Source: Zopfochytrium polystomum
Lineage: Eukaryota; Chytridiomycota; Chytridiomycetes; Chytridiales; Chytridiaceae
Length of the DNA: 64,000 nt
Direction of reading: 5' to 3'
Assembly: GCA_025765615.1 (NCBI GenBank)
Contig: JAIVFJ010000080.1
Location: forward strand, 1 to 64,000
The translations under genes and the position numbers were made by a program. Positions 19,776 through 29,748 of this stretch are shown here, piece after piece (the stretch's first letter is position 1; each line of letters begins with the position of its first letter). The notes under the pieces were generated by a model. That model saw only the letters and a list, made by a program, of their open reading frames with translations, had not been told where the DNA came from and ran no database searches.

Positions 19776-22768
19776 CTGTTTCCTTTCGTGAGATATTTTG
19801 CTGGTCGGTGCTTGAGTAACACCAGAGATGATTTCCTGACGTAATATTTTAGTTCGGCCCAAACACCTCTTCCCTTGTTCAGGTAGATCAGTTGAGTATT
19901 TGGGACAACGGGGGGACAAAGCGGAACAAAAGATGGAGTCACATGTCTCTACTCCCGTCTGGAAGCAGCAGCTCGGTGACTTCGTCGCAATCTCAACCGA
20001 CGGTGAGCGCTTCCAGAGCAGCAGCCTCGAACGTGACCGCAGGCACGACGACCACGTCCACCGGCCCAAACACAATGGATGCGTCCGCCAGCGGGACGGT
20101 TAGCACGACCCCAAACGCGACGCCAAGTACCAGTCCTGCCACTACCCTGAACGCCACGCCGAACACGACGCCGAGCGCGACGCCTGGCGCAACCCGGAGC
20201 ACGACCCCGAACACAACCGAAAGCGATGACCTGCCGACGGCGCCCCCAACGCAACAAACGACAGGCACTTCTAGAGCGCCCGGCCCCTCAAACTCGAGGT
20301 CCACTCCCACCTCGACGGCAGGTGCAGCCCAGCCGACAGCCGCCGCGAATCCGGCGGAAGGTGCTCTTTCGACTGGCGCGAACGCAACCCCGAACGCGAT
20401 TGCAAGTGCAGCCCCGCCGCGCGCGGCGGCCCAAAGCTCCTCCGTTCCGCACCAAACTCAACAGACAGCAGGCAATTCCAAGTCATCGACGCCCTCAACT
20501 GCGATCCCTCCTCCCAATGCGACTGCAGGTGCAGCACGGCCCGCCCCCACGAACGGCGCTCAAACGACCAACGGTGATTCCCACAAGTGCGACTCTCCGT
20601 GGTCCACTCTCGCGGCCCTCGAAATCGCCGTCGCCAATGAGCAGGCGGACGTGATCGGCCACCCGCTCATACAAGCGATCCTCCAAATCAAGTGGCACCT
20701 GTACGCCCGCAGAAAGTTCCTCCTCAGCCTCGTCTACACGACTTTCATCGTCGTCTTGTTCACCATTGCTCTGGCCCTGCAGCCCGCAAACCCTTATCAG
20801 CGGTTCAGCTACACCGACGATAAGCACTTCACTCGCGCCGCGTTGGAGATTTTTGCCGCCTTCTGGTGGGCCGTCAACAGCATTCACATCATGTTCAAGC
20901 TCGCAAATGCGGAACGCCGGCACGTTTGGCACGGGCGGAACGACCCCAAGACGCTACAGGCGAGGTTGGCGACCACGTGGTACCGCGCGTTTTGGCGCCG
21001 CACCAACCAGACGTTCGAGTACTACATATTCCCGCTTTTCCGCGTGATGTTTCTGGCAGTGTTCATATACCGAGCGTATCTGTGCGCCCTTGCGGGCAGA
21101 GTGGTCGAGGCGTCGGGAATCCAAGAAGGCATTGTGATATCTCCCAAGAACCAGAGCTTGCTCGAGGGCCACGTGCGCGCCGAGAACGTGCTGCTCGGCA
21201 GCGCGGCCATCTTTGCCTGGCTGGGCCTGCTGTACTATTCAAAGGCGTTTCCCGAACTCGGGCCGCTGTACATTGCAATCAGGCGGGCGGTGTTGAGGGA
21301 CCTGCGGAGCTGGGTACTTCTGTTTGCGACGGTCCTCTTTGGCTTCTCGAGCGCGTTCTTTTTGCAAAAGAACGGGTACCACGACTTGGCCGGCGGAGAC
21401 GGCGTCGACGGTGCGGCACTGAATCTCAACCAAACGGACGCCGCCGCCGGCGGCAGCGCAAACGCCACCGACTTCCTTCCCTCGTACTGGGACAGCTGGC
21501 CCGAATCTGTCCTCGCCACCTTCAGGTTTGACAGTCTGCTGCGCTTCTTCTCAGCACACTCGCGAGGATTTTTGCGCGCTTGTTTTCTTTCCTACCCCTT
21601 AAACTCTTTCGCACAGGACCTTGTTTCAGCAAACAGACTACGAGCGATTCAGCAATTCAAGCGTTGTGCCGTTTGCGAAAACCCTGGACGTTATCTTCAC
21701 TCTCTTCACCCTTGTGCTTGTGCTGAACATTCTTATTGCCAAGCTGTCGCAAAGTTTCACCACCATTGCGTCCGACTCTCAGAAGGTTTGGGGCGTCCAG
21801 TTCGCCGATCTTATCGTTGGTAAGGGAGCTCTTCAACGGACACAAAAAAACAAACTCTACCGCATCCTCGTGTCGCTGCAGTATTAATGACACTCCCCTT
21901 TGCCGAACGATTCACAGAAATCGACCTTCTCCTGACTGACGATGAACGCAAGCTGTACTCGGCAAACATTGGACACCACGACCACACCGACGACGAAAAC
22001 CACTTCATAACGGTGATCGAGCGGGCGTCCGAGTCACCCGACTCTGCCGCCACCCACCGCGAGCTGCTCAAAGTGATCGTCGCCTTTGAACAACAGAGCA
22101 CCAACCGCGAGCTCTGGACCGAACCGTTTTCAAAGCAGTTTGACCCCCAAACAACCACCAACGCGAACGCACCCCAGACGACAGCGCCGGCCGCACAGGC
22201 GGCACGGAGGTCGGGACGACCTGGGCCGTTCTCCGCCTCCGCCGCCTCCGGGTCCGCCACCTCGATCTCCGCCGCCCCCGCCTCAGCCGCCTCCTCTTCC
22301 GCCGCCTTCTCCTCCGACGCCTCCTCCGTCCCCACGTCGATAGTCGTGACCTCCGACTCCGGCCGCAGCAGCGGCGGCGGGTCGAAGGGGCAGGGGGTGC
22401 CCATCGAGATCGACCTGAGCCGCGGGCTGTGGTACGAGTGGCACTACAGCCTGTTCCCGCCAGAGTTGGCGGCGATCCTGTACAAGAGCGGGCGGCGGCC
22501 GAGCGGTTCGCACCACGAGTTTGACGAGAAGATTGACTGGTGGGTTAGCACGAAACACTCCGAGGTGCTGTCGGCCGTGCTGAAACTAATGAGAGAGGTG
22601 TTTGGCGTCCTGTTCGAGCTTTTGAAAAAGTGGTTCAGCAGTTGGATCAAGAAGCAGTCGCTGAAGACGGTGAATCTCTGGAAGACGCACTACCTGCGGG
22701 TGGAGCCGACTCGGTCCCCGAAGGAACCGGGCACGGAGGATTGCTACGTATTGCACAAAGAGTACTGA
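17581..22768 (+). CDS. TRPV-like ankyrin-repeat cation channel, at least 8 exons
   Basis: The exon chain keeps frame throughout: 17581-18690 (possibly with a further intron about 18175-18385), 18896-19009, 19104-19284, 19429-19721, 19883-21525, 21617-21819, 21882-22768. The junction at 19284/19285 is GC-AG (GCAAGT ... TAG); the others are GT-AG. The N-terminus is Ser/Ala/Pro-rich. Ankyrin-type repeats follow (GETALHLAAM, LYMGQTVLQFAACSGN, YGHNVFHILAIKK), ordered as in TRPV channels. About 230 Ser/Thr/Ala-rich residues precede six membrane segments: FLLSLVYTTFIVV, the FAAFWWAVNSIH region, FRVMFLAVFIYRAY, SAAIFAWLGLLYY, SWVLLFATVLFGFSS, and TLDVIFTLFTLVLVLNILIA. The pore loop is interrupted by an intron. 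The C-terminal tail is long and Ser-rich. It is probably a membrane Ca2+/cation channel; the subfamily is inferred from the ankyrin plus six-TM layout. The stop at 22766 follows KEY. Confidence 0.85.
19285..19428 (+). other. GC-AG intron in the channel gene
   Basis: The exon ends ...AAATACG and the intron starts GCAAGT; it ends ACTGTAG before GTCACAAC. Only this junction joins the two halves of the ankyrin motif (DKYG + HNVFHILA) in frame. The GC donor with a strong AAGT context is the usual minor class of U2 introns. The intron contains A-rich tracts (AAAAAAAAACAAAAAAAA). Confidence 0.75.
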
Positions 22769-23940
22769 TTGACGAGTTGGCTTCTTTTTTTCTCTTCTGC
22801 CCGCGCCTGAGCCTCATACTGACAGCCGTCATAGTTGTCCAACCTACGCGTATTTGTATAACCCCTCGCTTGATTTGGCGCCGTATGCCAAACCCCTCCT
22901 CATCATCCCTATTATTTCTTCTTAGGCGGCCTTCTCGCTCTTTTTGGAACATCTCCTTGCCGCTCTCCCGCGCCCCCATCTCCCTCCGCTTTGGGACACT
23001 ACACCGTTTTTTTTTTTTCTTTCTTTTTTGTTAACGCGCTGCGCTCCTGCCTCATCTAAGCTCTCGGAACTTGACTATCGCGCGGGTGACTTCCTTTTTT
23101 CTGTTTCGAACTGCTCTTGCGAACCTCATTTTGATTCATTCGGAAACTGTACCCTTTTCGTCTCGGGTCGGAGGACCCTGATGGCCCGCTGATTGTCCCT
23201 TGGGACCGCCGTCGGCTCTTGTTTCTCTAACTCTCTCTCTCTCTTCCTCTCTCTCTAAATCTCTAACTCTCTGACTCCCCTCGCTGCCTCGCTCGACTTC
23301 TCCCCCTATCTCATTTAATCGATTTTGTCCTCGGCAAAAGAATATTCCGAGAGACCCCCCCCCCCCAAATAAAGTGTATTTCAGAGACGGCAGGCAACCG
23401 GCGGTAGAAAGAACATTTTTGCGTAGTCCACCGTCAGTGGGACACCTTTACTACTCTCCAGTTTCCGTTTCGTTCGCTTACTCTTCCCCTTCCAAGAACT
23501 CTCTTCAGCATGCAGACCTCCCAGCAAGTTTTTTTTTTTTTTTTCTTTTTTCTTTCCCCTCCCTCACTCATCTCAAAGCTCATCTCAAGCCGCCAAAGAG
23601 TAATTTTACAGCGAATCCATCCTCGCTTTATTTTTACATTAATGGGATGCCTCGCAGCATTAGATTCAATACTAAAGAAGAAGTAGAAGAAGAAAAAGAA
23701 GAAGTCGAAAGTGGAAGAGCAGGAGGAAAGAACAAGGCGACAAGTGAAGAACAAGAACTAGAAGGCGAGGAGAAGAAATCTTGAGCTTAAATGAGTTTCC
23801 AACTGCCATAGTCCATAAAAGGTTTCAAAAAACAAACAAAAAAAAAAAAAAATGAGCGAAAAACTTGCACCCCCCCAAAAACTCGCCCGAAGGCCAAGGC
23901 TCATTTTAATCCGTGTGCTGGCTTCCAACTGTGTCGGCGT
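22769..23940. other. 3' flank of the channel gene, T- and CT-rich spacer
   Basis: No supported gene. It contains CT microsatellites (about 23225-23275), a C run (23356-23366), T-rich tracts and a GAAGAAG-rich stretch (23680-23780) that creates a Lys/Glu-rich frame. AATAAA-like signals occur at about 23368. Confidence 0.5.
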
Positions 23941-23944
23941 CAGC

Positions 23945-24133
23945 AGCACCGCCGGTCAAAAAGTTGACGGAAAGGAAAGCTTCATCGGGCAGAATGAGTG
24001 ACGCCGAAGTTCGCTCGAAGCACCAGGGCGGCAACGCCTCCTGGCGGGCTGGGAAGTTGGTCAAACTTGGTCATTTAGAGGAAGTAAAAGTCGTAACAAG
24101 GTACCCATAGGTGAACCTGCGGTTGGATCATTA
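23945..24133 (+). rRNA. 18S rRNA 3' end fragment (partial, orphan)
   Basis: From about 24050 to 24133 the sequence is the universal 3' end of eukaryotic 18S rRNA: GAAGTTGGTCAAACTTGGTC, ATTTAGAGGAAGTAAAAGTC, GTAACAAGGT, GGTGAACCTGC and GGATCATTA. The flanks of the last hairpin differ from the common form: GTACCCATAGG ... CTGCGGTTGGATC instead of GTTTCCGTAGG ... CTGCGGAAGGATC. Upstream to about 23945 it is degenerate helix-44-like sequence (CACCGCCGGTC versus CACCGCCCGTC). No other 18S, 5.8S or 28S sequence is visible nearby. It is either a dispersed rDNA fragment or the edge of an interrupted rDNA unit. Confidence 0.85.
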
Positions 24134-24360
24134 CTGAGGAACATAGCTGCAGAGAGCGAGGACTGACGTTCGGCAACGCAGCGAAGGCCGCGTTTTCCGC
24201 ACATCCTTGCGCGTTTTCTTCGACGAGTTCTCGGAGGCCAAGGATCGAATATTTGAGCTTTCTGCTGCCACTCCGCGCGCAATTCAAAGTCGAAAAGTCT
24301 GGCTCGCACGAGCTGGCTCGCGATCGGAACGACTAACGCCGCAGTCTTATCACGTTCGAG

Positions 24361-24612
24361 TGCTGTGAGTGCATCTTTCAATCTGCTGTGCAAGGACGAC
24401 ACGGTGGGAGGTTTCGGTTTCCACTGCGGCTCATTGAGATGGGAACAATTTCCGATGCGACAGAAGAGAAGGCGAGAAATGACTTAATGGTCAGTGGTGT
24501 GAGCGCACCTTTCGACATGCTGTGCAAGGAGGACTTTCTGATGGAGGTTCCGCTTTCCACTCATTGAGATGGGGCCAGTTTCCGATGCGACTGAGGCGAG
24601 AGCGAGGATTGA
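24361..24612 (+). repeat. Two tandem ~125-bp units, ITS1-like
   Basis: Unit 1 (about 24361-24483) and unit 2 (about 24489-24612) share GTGAGTGCATCTTTC-like starts, CTGTGCAAGGA, the TTTCCACT segment, CTCATTGAGATGGG and TTTCCGATGCGAC, followed by GCGAGA. They lie right after the 18S end, where ITS1 is expected, so this may be an ITS1 with internal duplication. No 5.8S sequence follows. The second unit ends where the inverted duplication begins. Confidence 0.6.
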
Positions 24613-25196
24613 CATTGCAGGTTTATGGGAGGAGGAATTCGAAACGCCTCGAATGCTCAAAGTCTGTATCACGAAAAGGCTTTTCCGTTCGTTCTACTTG
24701 GCTTCCGCTTCCCATCTTGTTTTACGTAATATGTCGGCGTTCGACGTTACTCCAGAACCGACCTCGCATCACCACCACCACCACCACTAGCAGCAGCAAC
24801 AACGCGAGAATTCTCAATCGCGGCAATCTAGACCACAGCGGCTAGCGCTCCCGTTCGAGTGCGTGCGGCTGGAAGATCGCGAGCCCATAGATCCCAAGAG
24901 AAACGCCACCCTTTACGGCAGCATCGCGAAAGCTTTTACGACTCCATTCGAAGCAGCCGCGGGCCTGTCTGTGTCAATAGAGGAATACCTTTTCCCGACG
25001 CCGTACATACGAGCAGCGAGCCCTCCGCCTTCGCCTGGTCCGTCTTTGGCTTCCGCGCACCTCTCCTATCCGTACGCGACCGAAATGGGTGCGCGCCTCG
25101 TGACCTCTAGAGCACAACATCCACGACTCTCTCAAGAACAACATCCACCAAACCTCTTTATAAAATACGACGGGTGGCCGAAGCTTTGCGCGTCTA
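24613..25196 (+). pseudogene. Left arm of inverted duplication: broken copy of the unknown gene at 25299-26174
   Basis: From GGTTTATGGGAGGAGGAATT to about 25196 the sequence is the near-identical reverse complement of about 26478-25716. The same N-terminus is encoded (MSAFDVTPEPTS, poly-His) but the copy has a TAG after the His run. It also lacks about 190 bp of the upstream region containing the CT microsatellite, and the homology stops at KLCAS. It is therefore the decayed copy. Arms are about 580 and 760 bp, separated by about 520 bp. Confidence 0.75.
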
Positions 25197-25298
25197 AATT
25201 TCCTCTATCAAAAGAACGTAAAACGTTCGAAGCGATGCGACCCAGTTGCTGGGAGACTTTGGGGTCTCTTTTTTTTTAGAATCCTTTAACGAGAGGGC

Positions 25299-26174
25299 TC
25301 AGCTCCTAGATGTGGATTTCGCGTAAAACGTTCTAGCGTCAGGAGGCACGTAGACTGTAGAGTTGCGGATGTCCCGAGAGCTGGGGTCCCGAGAGCCGGG
25401 GTCTCGAAAGCCGGGGTCCCGAGAGCCGGGATTCCGGAACTCTAGATCGCGAAATCCTGCGCTCCGCGCACTCAACAGATCGGGGGCGCTCGGAGAACGG
25501 GGCGAACGCGGAGAAGGCGGTGGAAAAGTCGGCGGAGTAGACTCGTAGGAGTTGCGTTCCAGATCCGCGTTCTCCAGGTACCGAGGGTCGACGTCCCGGC
25601 TAAAATGATTCAGGCGGTCGGCGCGCGTAGCTGTAGACGTGGCCACAGAGGCCCTGCGAGGGTCAGACTCGGGAATGCACAGGCAGAAGATATCGGAATC
25701 GCGAAATTGAGACGCGCAAAGCTTCGGCCACCCGTCGTATTTTATAAAGAGGTTTGGTGGATGTTGTGCTTGAGAGAGTCGCGGATGTTGTGCTCTAGAG
25801 GTCACGAGGCGCGCACCCATTTCGGTCGCGTACGGATAGGAGAGGTGCGCGGAAGCCAAAGGCGGACCAGGCGAAGGCGGAGGGCTCGCTGCTCGTATGT
25901 ACGGCGTCGGGAAAAGGTATTCCTCTATTGACCCAGACAGGCCCGCGGCTGCTTCGAATGGAGTCGTAAAAGCTTTCGCGATGCTGCCGTAACGGGTGGC
26001 GTTTCTCTTGGGATCTATGGGCTCGCGATCTTCCAGCCGCACGCACTCGAACGGGAGCGCTAGCCGCTGTGGTTTAGATTGCCGCGATTGAGAATTCTCG
26101 CGTTGTTGCTGCTGCTGGTGGTGGTGGTGGTGGTGATGCGAGGTCGGTTCTGGAGTAACGTCGAACGCCGACAT
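25299..26174 (-). CDS. Unknown protein with poly-His/Gln N-terminus and Arg-Asp-Pro-Gly repeats
   Basis: A 291-codon intact ORF. It starts MSAFDVTPEP, followed by a run of seven His and Gln-rich sequence. A conserved central region comes next (PLxFECVRLEDREPIDPKRN, TPYIRAASPPPSPGP), kept nearly intact in the inverted copy. The C-terminus is a degenerate heptad-like array of F-R-D/N-P-G-S-R. The PrimPol-like gene downstream carries a similar Arg/Phe/Pro array at its C-terminus, so the two may belong to one element. I recognise no domain. Upstream (26220-26290) is a GA/CT microsatellite. Confidence 0.5.
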   Translation of the reverse strand: MSAFDVTPEPTSHHHHHHHQQQQQRENSQSRQSKPQRLALPFECVRLEDREPIDPKRNATRYGSIAKAFTTPFEAAAGLSGSIEEYLFPTPYIRAASPPPSPGPPLASAHLSYPYATEMGARLVTSRAQHPRLSQAQHPPNLFIKYDGWPKLCASQFRDSDIFCLCIPESDPRRASVATSTATRADRLNHFSRDVDPRYLENADLERNSYESTPPTFPPPSPRSPRSPSAPDLLSARSAGFRDLEFRNPGSRDPGFRDPGSRDPSSRDIRNSTVYVPPDARTFYAKSTSRS

Positions 26175-26221
26175 ATTACATAAAACAAGAGGGAGGGGTA
26201 GTGCGTGTGGTGTGTGTAAGC

Positions 26222-26231
26222 AATGCGTTGA

Positions 26232-26278
<47 letters not shown>

Positions 26279-26281
26279 AGT
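26222..26281. repeat. (GA)n microsatellite
   Basis: GAGAGA runs of about 26 and 24 bases broken by a single GG. It lies in the portion of the right arm that is missing from the left arm of the inverted duplication, so it may have driven that deletion. Confidence 0.85.
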
Positions 26282-26515
26282 AGAATTCTAAGAAGGAGAG
26301 AGCTTAAACAAGGTCTTGAGCTCTTTGGTGTGTGTAGAGAGGGACGGAAACGAAGATACGATTTCTTGGGGGGTCGCGAGGAACGTGGGAAGCGGAAGCC
26401 AAGTAGAACGGACGGAAAAGCCTTTTCGTGATACAGACTTTGAGCATTCGAAGCGTTTCGAATTCCTCCTCCCATAAACCTTTTCTTTCTCTCCTCTCGA
26501 TGCTAGAAGTTTACG

Positions 26516-27645
26516 TCATATAAGGTTCGAGACGGATGATACGCCCGCCATTCCGCTTCCTCCTTTCTGGCCCCCTCTAACGTTGCGGAAGTCGCAGAAC
26601 ACGAGGCTCTCGTTTACGTATTCTCGGACCGAGCTTTCCGTAAACCCTCGCGCTATGTTCTGCACGCAGCGGTAGTAGTCGAGCCGCGCAAGGTTCAGCT
26701 CGTAGTACAAAGCATAGCGGGTTCCGAGATGCGTATCCGAGGCCTCCGAGCTCGCAAGTTTTACGATCGTGCTAGATCTGGCAAACTTGTCCGAGGAGGT
26801 CGCGAGCTTGTACAAGAGGAGCAGGGTCGGAAGGACTTGTTCGCGCACAAATTCTTTGCGGCGCTTCTGTCGAACGACGTCGATCCCAAACTCGGCGATC
26901 GAATCTTTGGACGTCGCGGAATCTTTGTCAGCGAAGGTAGAGTCGAATGCAGACGTAGATTGCTGCTGCTGCTGCTGTTTCCTGGTGCTGCTGTTGCGGC
27001 TGCTGCTGCTGGTAGTAGTGGTGGTGGTTGTGGTAGTGGCGATCCGTCAATCGGCGGAGCGAGAACCGGGACTTGCCGCCCTGGGACGGTTGGCGCGAAG
27101 CTTGCAGCGACGGCGAAGACAGAGAAGTCGCGATCCCAACAGTTCCGATTCCGGCGGCCCCGATTCCGAGGCACAGTCCGAGCTGTCCGCTCTTTTGAGG
27201 GCCTTTTCGAGGCGTCCCGCGAACTCGTTGTAGGATTCGCACAGCTTGGACATGGCGTATCCGCCAACGGGAGCGCCGAACTTCTTCGCCTTTGTAAGAT
27301 GCCCGTTACTGCCCCCGCCGCCGCTGCCCCCCGCCGCCGCCGCCGCCATCAACGTCTCCGTCGCCGCTTCCGTCCTTGTCGGAGCTCGTGCTCACGCTTT
27401 GCACTCCCAAGCTCTAGAGCGCTGGAAGTGGTCCAGACGGGGTTGTCCGCGTACTCGTATACGCAATACACCTTGGAGCGGCCGTCTGCTGCTGCTGCTG
27501 CTCCTCCTCCGGAAGCCTTCTCCACGAACATGGTGTAGTGTATGATTTCAGAAAGCCCGGCGGACTCTTTCGAGTCCACCGAGCGTCGTTCGGCGTCCAA
27601 GACTTGGCACACAGTGCCCAAGCACGCTACCTGTAGCAAATCCAT
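26516..27645 (-). pseudogene. Unknown protein, frameshifted or intron-containing
   Basis: Three consecutive minus-strand frames look coding. About 27645-27349 starts MDLLQVACLGTVCQVLDAER and carries a VYCVYEYADNPVW segment. About 27352-27047 carries a GAPVGGYAMSKLCESYNEFA segment. About 26940-26516 carries REQVLPTLLLLYKLATSSDK and YALYYELNLARLDYYRCVQN. They are separated by CAG/GGT-rich low-complexity tracts where the frame changes. I cannot decide between introns and frameshifts. No family was recognised. It lies between the poly-His gene and the PrimPol-like gene on the same strand. Confidence 0.4.
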
Positions 27646-28642
27646 GCGTAAAAGGGCGTTTTCGAAAGGGCCAAAACGGACCCATTTGGTGTAAAGGACA
27701 GGGCCCCGGATGCCACACTCTCGAACACGCCGAGCATCGAATGCGCCACTGCATGTTCGCGGGCCTCGTATTGCGAATTACGGCATCCCCAAGTATGGTC
27801 ATCTTACAGCACAAGGTAAGATCGCTGGATCGAACGGCCTCGCCTGTGAGGCGCCCCTATACTTTAGGATCAAACTATGCACATTCCGATGACACGTGCA
27901 TCGAACAGCCGCGGGATGCGAGTACCTGTAGCCAGAGGCCGTGAGAGAGGATTCTCTGGGATCGCGGGGTCGGGGATCGACGATCGCGGCTTGCGGGTTT
28001 GCGCCTCCCAGACGTGAGCTCCCGGTAGCAGCATTGCTGCATGCTGCGACTGCGGCTTTCTCGAAGAGACCCCAAGTTCGTGCCGCATACAGAACAAGGC
28101 CAAGAATCCACCTGCCGTAAAGCGTACATCTCGTTTGAAGCGTGCAAGAGAGAGAGCGTGAGAGAGAGAACGCGCGAGAGAGATTTCTTGCTTCTCCTCT
28201 TCTTGGAATATGGAGTATTTGGAGTGTAAATATCCTAGAAGAGGAAGACTTAAGTATCCTTTCTTAGAAAGATTTCGGATTTCCAAACATCTTAAAGCGT
28301 TTCCCTCCTGCATGCTCTTCTCCCCCATACTTACGTTCCAGGTGTTTTTAGAGGGACCGTTTCGTGTTTTCCTCCTTGCATAAGATGTTCTAGCGTACCC
28401 ATCTTCTACATCTCAGCCTCGCGTATCTTTCCGAGGCCAATGTCCACGGATTTTCGTGCTCGTGAATCCTACAGCAATCTACGCAGAAGTACGGACGTAG
28501 CAGATCTAGGACTACCACGAACGTCCCGGACTCCGCGTCGTCGTCGTCGTCGTCGTCGTTGTGCAAGCCTCGAGACGCAGGGTGGCGGTCGCGAGCGGCC
28601 CCGGACAGGACCTCCCGCACCCTAAACGTAGCAGGTGGGTAC

Positions 28643-29426
28643 TCACCGAGGAGGGCGGGTCGCGCTGTCCGGCACCGACAATCCGCGACGCTCGTTTCGG
28701 AACGTCACGTCCATGAATCCGCGATCCGAGGGTCCCCGATTCTCGAATCGTGGCTCTCGGAACGTCGGATCCGAGGCTTCGAATCGCGGATTCACGAACG
28801 CGGCGTCTTGGAGCGCCAGATCTAGGGGTACCGATACCAGAGATTCGAGCCAAGCGTCTGCGGGAGAGAGGGATCCTCGGGGCTGGTCTTCCAAAGTCTT
28901 GGGCCGGTCCTGCCCGAACTTGGTGCTGCCCTCGAGGCGGAACATCTGGAGCGACTTGTAGACGCCGAGGTCCAAGACGTTCCCCCCCTAGCTGTCCGTC
29001 GACCCGCTTCGCCAATGCGAGAACGCTGGCGGCGCTATCGAAGACTTTGCTCGACTCGACGATGTGGAACTTGCGGCATAGGCGTTCCGAAACCTCCGGG
29101 CTCGCGCTGTAGTAGCTTCTGACGGTGGGACCTACCAGGCGCGCGATGACCCGCTTTGCGCGAAGCATGTCCTCGTAGTTCACGTCGTCGAGGTCCGCCT
29201 TGAAGCGCTGAGGCTTCGAACCCGCGACAACCTCGTAGAATGTTCTGCGATCTTCCGGAAGCGTCGAGTACCATACGTGGAACTCTTCGCGCGAATCAAA
29301 GGCCAAAAAGTCTCTAAACTTTAGATTTTCACGTTGCACTATAAACAAGCGAGGACGTTGGAGCTCGGAAGGGGGTATCTCCTTATAGCGCGCATATCTT
29401 GTGTAGGATACTATGGATCGACTCAT
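28643..29426 (-). pseudogene. PrimPol-like archaeo-eukaryotic primase, frameshifted at a G7 run
   Basis: Residues 50-80 of the first frame read as the PrimPol motif-I region: HVWYSTLPEDRRTFYEVV, then KPQRFKADLD with the Asp-x-Asp pair expected to bind metal. A conserved segment near residue 120 (RKFHIVESSKVFDSA) fits the SxH-type motif II region. The match resumes in another frame from 28975 with LDLGVYKSLQMFRLEGSTK, the counterpart of the conserved PrimPol segment (DxxVYxxNRxFRxxxSxK). The switch falls at seven G (28982-28988 as C7 on plus). The C-terminus then becomes Arg/Phe/Pro repeats and no zinc motif is seen. The family is shared by eukaryotic PrimPol and large DNA viruses. The frame break may be real, programmed or a read error. 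Confidence 0.6.
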
Positions 29427-29748
29427 TTGGGACGCCTACGCGTTTGCGACGCAGCTAGACGTGCTGGATTCGAGAGGAGGCAATTCCGCGATCGAGTCCG
29501 AGTCGGACGAATCCGCGACTTTGTCCTCGGACGAAGATGTCGCGCAACATCGTTCCAGAGTCCTCGTGGCTCTACCCGCGTCCTCTATTAACGTTGGCGC
29601 GTTGACGCGATCGAGCGACACGGGCCCTTGTAAATCTGAGAAAGCAGACTGGGCGGATTATCGTCGTTGTCAAAGACCACCGCATAGTTTGCGGCAGAGT
29701 CCACATTCACCAACTCAATTAGTGGCTAAACATCCTTTGCAGGGTTAA
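29413..29748 (+). CDS. Small acidic ORF overlapping the PrimPol-like start
   Basis: A 111-codon ORF beginning MDRLIWDAYAFATQLDVLD, with an acidic Ser/Asp/Glu segment (ESESDESATLSSDEDV). Its ATG lies 13 bp inside the opposite-strand start of the PrimPol-like gene, so the two would be divergent with overlapping starts. Its end overlaps the last exon of the minus-strand zinc-ribbon gene. No family was recognised; it could be a chance frame. Confidence 0.25.
   Translation: MDRLIWDAYAFATQLDVLDSRGGNSAIESESDESATLSSDEDVAQHRSRVLVALPASSINVGALTRSSDTGPCKSEKADWADYRRCQRPPHSLRQSPHSPTQLVAKHPLQG

Noticed and set aside
23374..23784. 136-codon plus frame ending in a Lys/Glu-rich tail
   Set aside because: It crosses a T run and a GAAGAAG stretch; no motif and no splice support.
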